Assembly: GCF_022701255.1 (NCBI RefSeq)
Contig: NZ_CP031705.1
Coordinates: 124,001 to 188,000 of the forward strand
Origin: Microcoleus vaginatus HSN003
Lineage (GTDB): Bacteria > Cyanobacteriota > Cyanobacteriia > Cyanobacteriales > Microcoleaceae
Reading direction: 5' to 3'
DNA: 64,000 nucleotides
In this document: piece after piece, positions 9,189 to 17,807 of the stretch
Layout of the letters: each line of letters begins with the position of its first letter
Numbering within the stretch: the stretch's first letter is position 1
Program-made: the position numbers and the translations under genes
The notes under the pieces: generated by a model
The model's input: only the letters and a program-made list of their open reading frames with translations
Database searches by the model: none
What the model was told of the DNA's origin: nothing

Positions 9189-9641
9189 TGCTGGTACTCC
9201 TTACTAACCCTTATTAGAAGCTACCTTTAATAGCTGTGAGGGCGCATCGTACCGAAGGTGATAGTTGCCAGCACATTTCATTCTCAAGCAGCCTTTAGTA
9301 TGTTGAAATTAAAACCAGCTCAACCTTGAGCTTGAGCCATATTTTGAAGGCTCTGAGCGCGATACAAATTGAAGGCAAAATTGCGTGTGCTTGCCAACAT
9401 TGAACAACCCCAGCCCTGTGAATGCGAGCAGCATATTCGCCGTGGCTGGCATCACGGACATAACAGACATATCCGGAAAAGCTGAATAGCCTACTAGGAT
9501 TGAATGGCAACTTTTGCAATTATGCTATGCCAATCGCCTAGCGGTCAATCGCCTAGCGCGGAGGTCGTGTTCTCCACTCGTTGGAGAAACTAATTGAATG
9601 GAAACCCAACCCAACTACAACGTACTTGAAACATTCGCAAC
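9189..9641. other. Gene-free stretch
   Basis: Between the SDR start and the first IS remnant I find no convincing gene. A 74-codon frame on the minus strand (9295-9519) has no recognisable features and biased cysteine/histidine content. Near 9541 a short direct repeat CAATCGCCTAGCG occurs twice. I see nothing else. Confidence 0.4.
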
Positions 9642-9817
9642 TATAGCAACCGCCAAGGCGGTTATGGCGTAAACTGAAAGTAGCCTCTCATCCTGCTGTG
9701 CGATCGCTCCTGGCCCAAACCCTACATTTACCACATTCGTCAGAAGGTGATCGAAGCCATAAAACTCGATGGCTTGAAAATTAATGAAGCAAGTTATCTG
9801 TTCAATATTAGTCGAAA
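9642..9817 (+). mobile_element. 5' remnant of an IS630-family element (same family as 32884-33857)
   Basis: The terminus TATAGCAACCGCCAAGGCGG is identical to that of the complete element at 32884. It is followed by about 150 bp that align with its left end and the first codons of its transposase (KVIEAIKLDGLKINEAS here against KVIQAIKLDGLKISEAC there). The start codon has been lost (TGG in place of ATG). The remnant stops abruptly at a second element that begins TAAGTAGG at 9818. Confidence 0.8.
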
Positions 9818-10150
9818 TAAGTAGGTCGGCGGGGAAAATAACAACTATGTAACAAAACATTAAGTAGGGGAACGGGACTTAAATTTAATACGTTGTGTAC
9901 TGTAGTTTCCTCTTTTGCCTCTAACTTCTACTCCATCAATTACGGCGTAGGCGAGTTCTAATTCATCGTCAAACATTTGCCCGGCTAATTCATCTTCTTT
10001 AATGTGTTGCCACTCTAATTCAATTGGGTTCATTTCGGAACAATATTTGGGCAAGAAAAAGATATATAAACCCTGCTCTTCCCACTTTGACCATAACTGT
10101 TTAACCTCCTGACATTTGTGTATTAACCCGTTGTATTGTACGATGATTCG
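9818..10150 (-). pseudogene. 3' remnant of a second IS630-family element, inserted in the first
   Basis: The end TAAGTAGGTCGGCGG is followed on the minus strand by the last part of a DDE transposase (the frame reads into it from about 10146 and stops at 9860). FFLPKYCSEMNPIELEW contains the final catalytic Glu region of IS630 transposases. The first two thirds of the gene are missing; the fragment joins IS4-family sequence near 10150. The terminus resembles that of the MITE at 6400, so this is a candidate parental family. Confidence 0.75.
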
Positions 10151-10842
10151 CTCGCCGTTTCATCTCAGCAGCTTCTGCGGCTTCTTGCTCCATCATTTGT
10201 TCAGTAGATTTGGCAAACTGGTTGAGGGGGCAGAATGTGTATTTTTGCTTACGACTCAAACGGAATCATTGTATCGAAACCGAAAATATGATTTGGGTCA
10301 GGTTAGATCACTTAGGAATTAAGCCGGAAACCTCTCTGTACTTTCAAGGAATAAAAGTCAGAAAGACCAAACCGCTCGCGGGCTTTGATGTCGCCTGCAA
10401 ATGGAAACGTAACTACCAAGGGCGGACAGTTGATGAAGCTTGGTTTATCCTAACTAATCTAGGCGATTTACCGCAGGCGATCGCCGCCTACAAACAACGG
10501 ATGGGAATTGAATAAATGTTCCGTGATTGTAAAAGTGGGGGCTATAATTTAGAAGGAACAGGGTTAACAGGAGACCGACTAATTAAGATAATTTTATTGA
10601 TGACAATTTCCTACAGTTATGACATTATTGAAGGCAGTATCATCATCATAAAAAATGTATAAAAATATGTTTCTCGTCGCAAGAAAGCCGAAAAAACTTA
10701 TCGCCGACGTAGTACATTCGGGGTGGGAAATGATAGCCAACCGTGGATTAATTATCTCGAAAAATATGCTGAGTCTGTAGAAGAGTTAATGAAGTTAACT
10801 CGTAATAAACGTCACTTTTATTGACATGGAATTAAGGCTGTA
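10150..10842 (+). pseudogene. IS4-family transposase remnant, copy 1
   Basis: The frame from about 10210 reads WLRGQNVYFCLRLKRNH, then AWFILTNLGDLPQAIAAYKQRMGIE. This is the second half of an IS4-type transposase, including the Y-(2)-R-(3)-E-(6)-K region as YKQRMGIE and MFRDCKSGG. A TAA stop separates those two motifs (10513-10515), and another stop interrupts the continuation near 10660. The stretch YRRRSTFGVG appears later in the same frame. Inactive. The element's left end is lost at the junction with the IS630 remnant. Confidence 0.75.
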
Positions 10843-10879
10843 ACCTGGTTCGGGCAAGGTTACTAGCTATGTTTGTCAC

Positions 10880-11314
10880 CCCCCAGCCATCCAAGCGTAT
10901 AAAAGAAGAATGGGGATTGAAGAAATGTTCCGAGACTGTAAAAGTGGGGGCTATAATCTAGAAGGCACTGGATTAAGAGGAAACCGATTGAACTCAATGA
11001 TTTTGGTGATGTCTCTAGCTTATTTAAAGTCAACCCTGCAAGGGGATGAAATTAACAGACATCAGGGACAAAAATATGTCTGTCGTCCCAAAGAAGCCGG
11101 GAGAATCTATCGAAGACGCAGTACATTTGGGGTGGGCTTAGGTGGAGAAAACTGGGTAAAAAACTTGGAACAATATCACCAATGCACCGCAGAATTAACC
11201 AGTAAATCCCCCCATAAAAGCCGCTTTTATCAGCGAGTTATAAGGGCGGAACCCTTATCCGCTCTACTTCCTAGCTCTCTTCTTACCCCTTCAGCCGAAA
11301 ACCATTGCCGTTGA
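10880..11314 (+). pseudogene. IS4-family transposase remnant, copy 2
   Basis: It begins mid-gene at AIQAYKRRMGIEEMFRDCKS and runs through RRRSTFGVGLGGENW to a stop at 11312. It matches the same C-terminal region as copy 1 just upstream but with many differences. It therefore comes from a second, related element rather than from a recent local duplication. The N-terminal two thirds are absent. Confidence 0.75.
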
Positions 11315-11751
11315 CATACATTATCAAGCATTGCTCTTTAATTGAGGTTCGATATCATTTAGTAGAATAGAATTAAATAAATTGTTTACCACAGTCACGC
11401 CAAAAGTAGTTGTGTTTGCCGCGCCGATCGCCATTTTGGCGGCGCGTTGTTGGATAGAAGCGTGAATAGAGTTCATCCGTCTATTATGCAACGCCAGTTT
11501 TTCAGGAATACAGCCTCGGAGGACACAAGTACCGCCTTACTGAATCCTGTTCTGCGATCGCCACACGAACACCATAACTAGCAGCCGGTTAGGAAGTGGG
11601 AAGTCCTCCAGACCCGGCACCAATTACAAAAAGGTTCTAACCGAATTTCAAAACTTAATAGGCTTATACCGAACGAAGCTAAAGGTTTGTCTCTAACATT
11701 CAATCCTCTCTAAGCCCCAATACAAAGTTTCTTGTTAACGGTTCTATATGG
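11315..11751. other. Gene-free stretch after IS4 remnants
   Basis: No convincing coding frame. Around 11420-11445 the sequence GCGCCGATCGCCATTTTGGC followed by GGCGCG can fold into a short hairpin. A HIP1-like site lies near 11555. I see nothing else that can be named. Confidence 0.35.
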
Positions 11752-12147
11752 TCACTCAAAAGTCGGTTTAGTCCGAGCATAGGAGTAGAGAAACAGGCCG
11801 AAAAGAATTGCAAAGATAAGGTCAATGACACCCGGGATTAGATAAAATGGGTGAACATTGCCTACCAAAGTTTGATAAGCTAGCACAACGAAGACGGAAC
11901 ATTGCGCGTAAATTCCAAGTTTTACAATTTCGCGATTGCGGGAGATGTCCTGACTGACCCACCAATAGCCAATTCCGATAACAAATACCAACACGACAAA
12001 CAGTTGTAAATACTCAGGATTGGTGAGGGGTTTCTCACCAAGAAACTCGCGAATCCATCTGTCGGCAAACAGCAAAGCCAGCGATTCGATCCAATTAATC
12101 GCAGCCTTGAGTTGAAATATGTACTTCCACGTCATTGGATTGTTCAT
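11752..12147 (-). CDS. Small four-helix membrane protein, paralogue of the phaEC-operon gene
   Basis: A 131-residue protein matching the product of 4825-5217 along its length: MTWKYIF near the start, NPEYLQLFVVL, IGIGYWWVSQDISRNREIVKLGI, and LFGLFLYSYARTKP at the end. Four hydrophobic helices are likely. It is followed downstream only by decayed IS sequence. Upstream, on the same strand and about 105 bp away, is the hemerythrin-like gene. I do not recognise a named family function. That one copy is embedded in the PHA synthase operon suggests both act in the same process, but this is inference. Confidence 0.82.
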   Translation of the reverse strand: MNNPMTWKYIFQLKAAINWIESLALLFADRWIREFLGEKPLTNPEYLQLFVVLVFVIGIGYWWVSQDISRNREIVKLGIYAQCSVFVVLAYQTLVGNVHPFYLIPGVIDLIFAILFGLFLYSYARTKPTFE

Positions 12148-12252
12148 AATTACACAAAGTCCCAGAATTATTTTTGATGAAAACGTTTCACTTGAGGGTT
12201 AGGAATATCAAACCTTAGCTAAGTTTTGCTTAGCTATTCACTTCATCTTTGA

Positions 12253-13296
12253 TTAGTTGGCTGTTACGCTATTGGCATCAGCCATTTGCTCTTGTAGTTG
12301 GCTTTTAACGGTTTTGAACTCGGTAGCCATTTGCTTCTGCTGATCGTGGCTGAAGTTGTCTCGGATTATGGTGAATATATCTTTTTCTTCTTGATTTATG
12401 TGATTTCGCGTCGCAGTTCTTAACTGCTCAATTTTTGCTTTGAACTCAGATGAAGCTGGCTCTAAAGGCTTAATTTCATCTAACATCTCCATCACTTCAT
12501 CGGTTTGCTCGTATATTTCCTGGGTGTGTTCGTAATACGGACGAATAGCCGGGTAAAGAACTTGTTCTTCGGCTGTACCGTGAACTTTTATATCTTTGTA
12601 GAGTTGTCCAAAATACTCTGCAATTTTTTGGGGATCGTCAGCACCTAAAATTTCCGCGAATAAGGTATCGGCTTTAGTATGATCCATGCGGAGGAGGTCG
12701 CGGATACTCATCTCATCATCGGTGCGCGTTATCACACTACCCACCACGCCTGATAAAGCCGCGACAGCATCTTGAACCCGTCCCCACAATCCTTGGTATG
12801 GCTCTTGTCCTGTCAATTCGCGAACGCCTAGAACTTCCAGAATTCCTTTGAGTTGCTCTTGATGAGCGCGGTTTTCAAAGTTAACTGCATTCAAAGGAGC
12901 GATCGCAGCTTCAATATCAGCAGCAACAACTTGAGCAGCTTTGTGAATTAGCAGCCCAGTCATTGTCTGCTTGTGCTTGAGCAATTCTTGCTCAAATACT
13001 TTTTCAAACAAAGTTAGCTCAGAGCCTTCCATTAGTTTCTCAACTTGCTCTACAAGCTTCTGGGTTGTTTCCTTAAGCTCGCTCTGGACACCGTACTGAA
13101 CGATCGCAGTATCGAGAACGCCAAGGTTTTTGCGATCGTCTTCGAGCATATCCTGTAGGCGCTTGCGAATCTCATCATCAGTACAATCCTGAATGAATTT
13201 CTCCTCGTTGCTAATCAGCAGATTTTGTAGCGCTTTCATATCTGCCAGTTTTGTGGCGATCGCAAGGCGCTTGGTGTCATCAATAGTCGATACCAT
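12253..13296 (-). CDS. Hemerythrin HHE-domain protein
   Basis: A 347-residue protein whose second half carries an HHE cation-binding (hemerythrin-like) domain. His in LRMDHTKAD, HGTAEEQVLYP (HxxxE) and TRNHINQEEKDIF (HxxxE) are the expected di-iron ligands. The first half is helical and aligns with the paralogue at 20369-21406 (DDTKRLAI, AHQEQLKG, GLWGRVQD). The start is set at 13296, not 13302, because AAGGAG then has normal spacing and the paralogue begins at the same point. Such proteins bind O2 or sense redox and iron; the role here is unknown, though the surrounding genes suggest stress. Confidence 0.85.
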   Translation of the reverse strand: MVSTIDDTKRLAIATKLADMKALQNLLISNEEKFIQDCTDDEIRKRLQDMLEDDRKNLGVLDTAIVQYGVQSELKETTQKLVEQVEKLMEGSELTLFEKVFEQELLKHKQTMTGLLIHKAAQVVAADIEAAIAPLNAVNFENRAHQEQLKGILEVLGVRELTGQEPYQGLWGRVQDAVAALSGVVGSVITRTDDEMSIRDLLRMDHTKADTLFAEILGADDPQKIAEYFGQLYKDIKVHGTAEEQVLYPAIRPYYEHTQEIYEQTDEVMEMLDEIKPLEPASSEFKAKIEQLRTATRNHINQEEKDIFTIIRDNFSHDQQKQMATEFKTVKSQLQEQMADANSVTAN

Positions 13297-13586
13297 TTTC
13301 ATTGCTCCTTTACTGCTTTCCTGGATATTAAAGACAGACTTTGCCGTAGATTTGAGAAAATTTCCAACATCAGCTCATCTCTCTCGGAGTGGATGTTGCT
13401 GCTTTTGGAAAACACGATCGCAGTTGCGTCCCACCATCCCAAAAATTGTTTTTTCTGGATGAGTTCTCGCTCGGTTCAGAAATAGGCCATCAATTAAGGT
13501 TGTATAGTTGGCTACTTCCGACAAGGGGCGGAAGAATACCATCCGAAAGTGATGTCTTGAGTTCCCGCTCAAACATTGCGGGCTTG

Positions 13587-14441
13587 CTAAAACCCAACTC
13601 CAGCGAGAAACTTACTCAACTCCTCGGTAAAGAGTTCGGGACGCTCGACATGGGGTAGGTGACCGCAGTCAGGTATCAACGCGAGTTGTCCTTGCTGTAG
13701 GCGACTGACGGCATCTTGACCGTGGCTTTTTGGCAAAACCAGGTCATCAGTACCCCAAACGACAAGAGTGGGCATCTGCAACTGCGGTAGAGAGTCGAGC
13801 AATACCTGGTGCTGTCCAAATACATTAAGCTGGGCACGCAGCGAGGACACGGTGGCTTTAAGAAAACCAGGCATTTGCGACATTCGCTCCTGCTCCTCCA
13901 GCCACACATCGGGAACCTTTGAGGGGTGGGCAAAAAGCAGCGATGTCCGTAACAAAGACCGCTGCTTCGCGCCAAGAGGCGTTTGGCACCAGGCGATCGC
14001 AGCCTCCCCGTACAAAGGCACAGTTAACTGGGACAAAGCCGGAGTGACCGCGTAACCTAGGCCGGAACTGTCTACCAGTACCAAAGCCGCCACTTGGTCC
14101 GGATGGGACAGCGCAAAGCGCAGGGAAATAAGCCCCCCTAGTGAGTTGCCAACTAGCACCGCCCGCTCAATTCCAAGCGCGTCCAGAAAATCGCCCAGGA
14201 ACTGCTTGAAAAACTCTAGTGAATACTCGCGGTTGGGTTTAGCACTCTCGCCAAAACCGGGAAAATCGGGCGCGTACACCTGATGCGTAGCTGCCAGTTT
14301 GGGAAGCACCCAAGACCAATCAAGAGCACTGGCACTATCTCCATGTAACAGCACTAACGGTAAGCCATCATTACCCGCCGAAAAGTAGCGGGTGGTTAAA
14401 CCGCGGACATTGATTCGTCGCTCTTCAATCGCTGTTTTCAT
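13587..14441 (-). CDS. Alpha/beta hydrolase
   Basis: A 284-residue alpha/beta-hydrolase starting at the ATG at 14441 (MKTAIEERRINVRGL). The oxyanion region LLHGDSAS, nucleophile elbow GNSLGG, a later Asp in WGTDDLVLP and His in CGHLPHVERP form the usual fold and triad. The frame stays open about 18 codons further upstream, but those codons are read through the end of an IS-type element (hairpin at 14463), so they are not original. The element's insertion has probably replaced the native promoter region. Lying among PHA genes, it may act on PHA or acyl-CoA intermediates, but nothing in the sequence fixes the substrate. Confidence 0.85.
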   Translation of the reverse strand: MKTAIEERRINVRGLTTRYFSAGNDGLPLVLLHGDSASALDWSWVLPKLAATHQVYAPDFPGFGESAKPNREYSLEFFKQFLGDFLDALGIERAVLVGNSLGGLISLRFALSHPDQVAALVLVDSSGLGYAVTPALSQLTVPLYGEAAIAWCQTPLGAKQRSLLRTSLLFAHPSKVPDVWLEEQERMSQMPGFLKATVSSLRAQLNVFGQHQVLLDSLPQLQMPTLVVWGTDDLVLPKSHGQDAVSRLQQGQLALIPDCGHLPHVERPELFTEELSKFLAGVGF

Positions 14442-14462
14442 CAGAAAAATGGGTTTGAAACC

Positions 14463-14479
14463 CCGTCCTTTTAGGACGG
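14463..14479 (-). repeat. Element right-end hairpin overlapping the isrB stop
   Basis: The perfect 7-bp stem CCGTCCT (14463-14469) / AGGACGG (14473-14479) with a three-base loop contains the isrB stop codon (14471-14473). Subterminal hairpins of this type mark the ends of IS200/IS605-like elements. A similar CCTAAAGG-type hairpin lies at the other end (15682-15702). Confidence 0.6.
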
Positions 14480-15490
14480 CTTTACAGTTCGCCATGAGTT
14501 GTAAGCCAGAAACTTACAATCCGTGGGCTTTGCGTTTTGACACAGGCGTTTTCCTGTACCAAGACTGTGCAGGCTAATGCGAGATTTTTTAGCATCTTCG
14601 CCACCTACGTAACACTTTCCATACTTAGGATGCTTGACAATCCCCCCACGCTTCAATCCTTGCGACATGGAGCCACCGTAAGGACGGCGATATCCGTTTT
14701 TCCCAGGGTTAAAAACGTGCAATTGTCTGCGATAAATGCGGATGGGTTTACATTCCATCACCACCATATTTTCTGGTGATATATCGCCACCTACCAACAG
14801 GTAAGCTACCACCCAAGAATCGACACAATGGGCATCAAAAACATTGGATAACTTGACCTTAGATTTTTTTAGACCTAATCTTTGACGAGTTAAGTAGGTG
14901 TCGGTATAGCCATCAAATTGGGTGACAGGGGCAATTTTTTCCAACTCGGAATAACACCATTTTTTGCCAACTTCTAAAGGCGAAAATGACGTATTCCACT
15001 TGTGGCAACCTTTTTTTGTCAATGCTTTTACATCCTCAATTCCAATACCTGAGATGGGAAAGAGGGTATCAAAAACTTTGACTACTCGGATTTTGAATTG
15101 CCAGCGCGCAAGCGTGCTGGGAGGAATCCCGCCACGCTTCCGGTTTTGACGAGGTTGGCGACAAGGTGTTTTTCGATTACGTCTTGCACGTCTGGCATTT
15201 GTACTTGTCTCTTCAGCCTCTTTAACCCAATCAACAGCATGAAACTGCTGATTTAAGTAGGTGTGAGCTTTTGATTTGACTGTGTACCCCTCACGTTTAG
15301 AACCCGGATCGATTCCAACTGCTACGGGTTGAGTATGACGATTTGAAGGTTCAACGTTTAAGCGAACACAAAATATCCCTTTACGGAAAAATGGTGTTGC
15401 TTTTCCAGATTTAATCCAACGCTCTGCCCTTGCGGGTGTTGTTGGCATTAAAGGACGTTGCTCAAAGTCCACTACAGGAACGTATTGCAT
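14471..15490 (-). CDS. isrB: IsrB-type RuvC nuclease, HNH-less IscB relative
   Basis: A 339-residue protein with the IscB/IsrB layout. The PLMP motif is at residues 13-16, RuvC-I VGIDPGSK has Asp61, the arginine-rich bridge helix RRARR is at 100-104, RuvC-II IGIEDVKA has Glu152, and RuvC-III FDAHCVDSW has His221 and Asp224. The 60 residues between RuvC-II and RuvC-III hold no HNH motif, which separates it from IscB and fits IsrB (about 350 residues). A basic C-terminal domain (GGSMSQGLKRGGIV) follows. All RuvC residues are intact. The family is known for RNA-guided DNA nicking with an omega RNA encoded upstream. Activity here is not shown. Confidence 0.85.
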   Translation of the reverse strand: MQYVPVVDFEQRPLMPTTPARAERWIKSGKATPFFRKGIFCVRLNVEPSNRHTQPVAVGIDPGSKREGYTVKSKAHTYLNQQFHAVDWVKEAEETSTNARRARRNRKTPCRQPRQNRKRGGIPPSTLARWQFKIRVVKVFDTLFPISGIGIEDVKALTKKGCHKWNTSFSPLEVGKKWCYSELEKIAPVTQFDGYTDTYLTRQRLGLKKSKVKLSNVFDAHCVDSWVVAYLLVGGDISPENMVVMECKPIRIYRRQLHVFNPGKNGYRRPYGGSMSQGLKRGGIVKHPKYGKCYVGGEDAKKSRISLHSLGTGKRLCQNAKPTDCKFLAYNSWRTVKPS

Positions 15491-15702
15491 GGTGTTTGTT
15501 TGGCGATAAACCTAACTGTTTAATTTCCTTCGACTTTGACTAACGGAGTGGTTACGGGTTAGGAAGAGCGCCTGTAACGTCCAATGAAAGTGCCACCTTC
15601 AGTTAGTTCAAATTGGCTTCTGGGCCGTTGTCTAGTCCTACTTGCGCTTGTGTTCTACCTATGGCTTGGTTTCCCTACAAGCCCCATCCCTTTAGGGTGG
15701 GG
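15491..15702 (-). ncRNA. Candidate omega RNA of the IsrB element
   Basis: The gene-free stretch directly upstream of isrB on its coding strand is where IscB/IsrB guide RNAs are encoded. At its outer end a hairpin, CCCCATCCC (15682-15690) with GGGTGGGG (15695-15702), one bulged T, would be the 5' structure. The guide would come from the flank beyond 15702. I have not folded the whole segment; the assignment rests on position and on this hairpin. Confidence 0.45.
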
Positions 15703-15790
15703 TTAGTGACGCTTGGCTCCAATTTTATCTAAATGATGAACTGTAATTATTGCTGATGGATATTCCACCCTGTGCCGATCGCCCTTGCCC

Positions 15791-16513
15791 TCAAGTGTGA
15801 TGAGCGCCGTTGACTCGGAGAACTTCGCCCGTGACATAGCTGCTGGCGATCGGTGAGAGCAGGAACGCAATTGCCCAAGCAACCTCTTCAGGCTTGCCGA
15901 AACGACGCAGCGGAATCTCAGACACAATACGCTCTTTTACTTTGTCTGGAACCGACTTAACCATATCAGTCTCAATAAATCCCGGTGACACAGCGTTGAC
16001 CCGTACCCCGTACCGAGCTGCCTCTCTAGCTAGGGACTTGGTTAAACCAATTACAGCCGCCTTGGATGCGGCGTAGTTAGTTTGACCGAGGTTTCCCCGC
16101 TCACCCGAAATCGAGCTGATGCAGACAACAGAGCCTTCTCCCCGCTCGTACATCTTCGGAATAACGGGCATCAGTGTGTTGTAGACTCCCTTTAAGTTTG
16201 TGTCGATTACCGCGTCCCAGTCTTCTATCGCTAGTTTGGGAAAGAAGTTGTCTCGGGTAATCCCAGCATTCGCCACAATCCCGTAAATTGACCCTAGTTT
16301 TTGTTCAACCTGTTGTGCCACTGCCTCCATCGCTGCTTTGTCAGTCACATCGGCTTGGATTGCCAAAGCCCCATGCTGATCCTCACTACTGCTGCGGTAG
16401 GTGTAAGCTACCTGAGTTCCCAACTCCTGCAACAGACTGACGATCGCCGCCCCTATCCCTCGATTACCGCCCGTTACTAAAACGACTTTATCTTCCAGTC
16501 CCAAAGATGTCAT
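15791..16513 (-). CDS. phaB: Acetoacetyl-CoA reductase PhaB
   Basis: A 240-residue SDR starting at the ATG at 16513 (MTSLGLEDKVVLV), with AAGAG just upstream. The frame remains open into phaA, but that part is low-complexity and not native. The cofactor loop GGNRGIG, NAG at the end of strand 4, Ser in ISSISG, and Tyr-Lys in TNYAASKAA are present, with VNAVSPGFIETDM typical of PhaB/FabG-like reductases. It reduces acetoacetyl-CoA to (R)-3-hydroxybutyryl-CoA with NADPH. The last residues (VNGAHHT) differ from the usual VNGG ending, so the extreme C-terminus may have drifted. It lies downstream of phaA on the same strand. Confidence 0.9.
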   Translation of the reverse strand: MTSLGLEDKVVLVTGGNRGIGAAIVSLLQELGTQVAYTYRSSSEDQHGALAIQADVTDKAAMEAVAQQVEQKLGSIYGIVANAGITRDNFFPKLAIEDWDAVIDTNLKGVYNTLMPVIPKMYERGEGSVVCISSISGERGNLGQTNYAASKAAVIGLTKSLAREAARYGVRVNAVSPGFIETDMVKSVPDKVKERIVSEIPLRRFGKPEEVAWAIAFLLSPIASSYVTGEVLRVNGAHHT

Positions 16514-16531
16514 AACCCACTCTTCCACTGT

Positions 16532-16616
16532 ATGGAGGAAAAAGAAAAAGGTGAAAGGAGAAAGGCAAAAGGAACAAGAAAACAATTTTTCCCTCTTCCT
16601 TTCGCCTTTTTCCTTG
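16532..16616. repeat. Purine-rich inverted repeat between phaA and phaB
   Basis: A run of GAAAAAGG/GAAAGG units is followed about 30 bp later by its approximate complement (CTTCCTTTCGCCTTTTTCC). A transcript of phaA-phaB would fold this into a long imperfect hairpin, which could affect the relative level of the two genes. Effect not known. Confidence 0.5.
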
Positions 16617-17807
16617 TCAAAGCCGCTCAATTGCGATCGCAGTACCGCCACCAGTGCCATGACACACAGATGCCAGCCCTAGCTGCCCATTTCGCTCCTG
16701 CAAGGCGTTGAGCAGCGTGACGATGATTCGCGCCCCAGAAGCCCCGATGGGATGCCCCAAAGCGATCGCTCCCCCATAGACGTTGAGCTTCTCGTAAGGA
16801 ACGCCCAGCGTCCGGTTGAACAGCACGCTGCTTAAAGCGAACGCCTCATTGTTCTCGAACACATCGAAATCGTAGATTCTCATCTTGAGCTTGTCTAAAA
16901 GCTTGTTGACTGCCAGGATGGGAACTTCGGGGAATCGCCAAGCTTCTCCACCTATCGACGCTCCTCCAATTACCCGTGCTATTGGCTTAAGTCCGTAGTG
17001 TTCCACGGCCGTTTTGCTTGCTAAGACTAGCGCTGCTGCTCCATCCGATATCTGACTGCTGTTGCCGGCAGTGAATACTCCATTTTCCCCAAAAGCAGGC
17101 TTGAGTTTGGCAAGGCTTTCTAACGTGGTTTCGGGGCGGATTCCCTCATCTTTATCCACGATTTGCGAACCTTTCTTCCCTTTGACCTCAATGGGTACGA
17201 TCTCCCTCTTGAAGAAACCTTGCTCGGTTGCAATCGCTGCCCTAGCTTGTGAATAGAAGGCAACTTCGTCCAACTCAGGGCGCGTGATCTGGTAAGCTGC
17301 TGCCAGCCGTTCAGCTTGCTCTCCCATTGTTTCGGAGGTGGTGGCGTCGGTGAGTCCGTCGTGGAGCAAAATATCGGTGAGTTGCTCTGGCGAACCTAGC
17401 AGCAATTTGTACCCCCATCTGGCTCGGTGCGATAAGAAAAATCCAGTCTGAGACATAGCTTCCATGCCGCCAGCCAGTACGATTTCGGCTTCTTGAGCGC
17501 GGATAGCTGTGGCGGCGTTCATCACGCTCATCATTCCCGACGAACACACCATGTCTACGGCATACCCGTTCACTGTATCCGGTATTCCGGCTTTGAAAGC
17601 TGCCTGACGGGGCAATAACTGTCCGTGACCTGCCCTAAGTACGTTGCCAAAAATGTACAGGTCTAAAGCGTCACCCGATACTCCGGCTTGCTCCAAGGCG
17701 GCTCGCATGGCGTGTGCCCCTAAATCCACTGGGGAAAAGTCCGTAAAGACACCTCCAAACCGACCGAGCGGCGTGCGTAATGCTGAGACAATATAGGCTT
17801 CTTGCAT
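16617..17807 (-). CDS. phaA: Acetyl-CoA acetyltransferase (beta-ketothiolase) PhaA
   Basis: A 396-residue biosynthetic thiolase that condenses two acetyl-CoA to acetoacetyl-CoA, the first step of PHB synthesis. The acyl-accepting Cys lies in VCSSGMMSVMNA, the catalytic His in LGHPIGASGAR, and the second catalytic Cys near the end in SVCHGTGGGTA. The length is typical for the family. The start ATG at 17807 is preceded by GAGGA at normal spacing. It is followed on the same strand by phaB about 100 bp later, and it diverges from the phasin-like gene at 18369, giving a phaP-(regulatory region)-phaAB arrangement. Confidence 0.95.
   Translation of the reverse strand: MQEAYIVSALRTPLGRFGGVFTDFSPVDLGAHAMRAALEQAGVSGDALDLYIFGNVLRAGHGQLLPRQAAFKAGIPDTVNGYAVDMVCSSGMMSVMNAATAIRAQEAEIVLAGGMEAMSQTGFFLSHRARWGYKLLLGSPEQLTDILLHDGLTDATTSETMGEQAERLAAAYQITRPELDEVAFYSQARAAIATEQGFFKREIVPIEVKGKKGSQIVDKDEGIRPETTLESLAKLKPAFGENGVFTAGNSSQISDGAAALVLASKTAVEHYGLKPIARVIGGASIGGEAWRFPEVPILAVNKLLDKLKMRIYDFDVFENNEAFALSSVLFNRTLGVPYEKLNVYGGAIALGHPIGASGARIIVTLLNALQERNGQLGLASVCHGTGGGTAIAIERL

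Larger units (their letters stand above)
14463..15702 (-). mobile_element. IsrB-carrying IS200/IS605-type element without TnpA
   Basis: The unit is bounded by hairpins at 14463-14479 and 15682-15702, contains one ORF (isrB) and has no adjacent TnpA Y1 transposase. It would need a transposase acting in trans. The boundaries are an inference from the hairpins; there are no target duplications in this class to confirm them. It lies between phaB and the alpha/beta hydrolase gene. Confidence 0.55.

Noticed and set aside
9295..9519. 74-codon minus-strand frame
   Set aside because: No motif or ribosome binding site; lies in degenerate sequence beside IS remnants.
13389..13658. 89-codon plus-strand frame near the hemerythrin-like gene
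   Set aside because: Runs partly antisense over the hydrolase 3' end and has no protein-like features.
14442..14495. N-terminal extension of the alpha/beta hydrolase
   Set aside because: These codons are read through the end hairpin of the IsrB element and overlap isrB; the family-like protein starts at 14441.
16514..16660. N-terminal extension of PhaB into phaA
   Set aside because: Low-complexity Lys/Arg/Phe-rich translation of a purine/pyrimidine repeat; PhaB begins at MTSLGLEDK.
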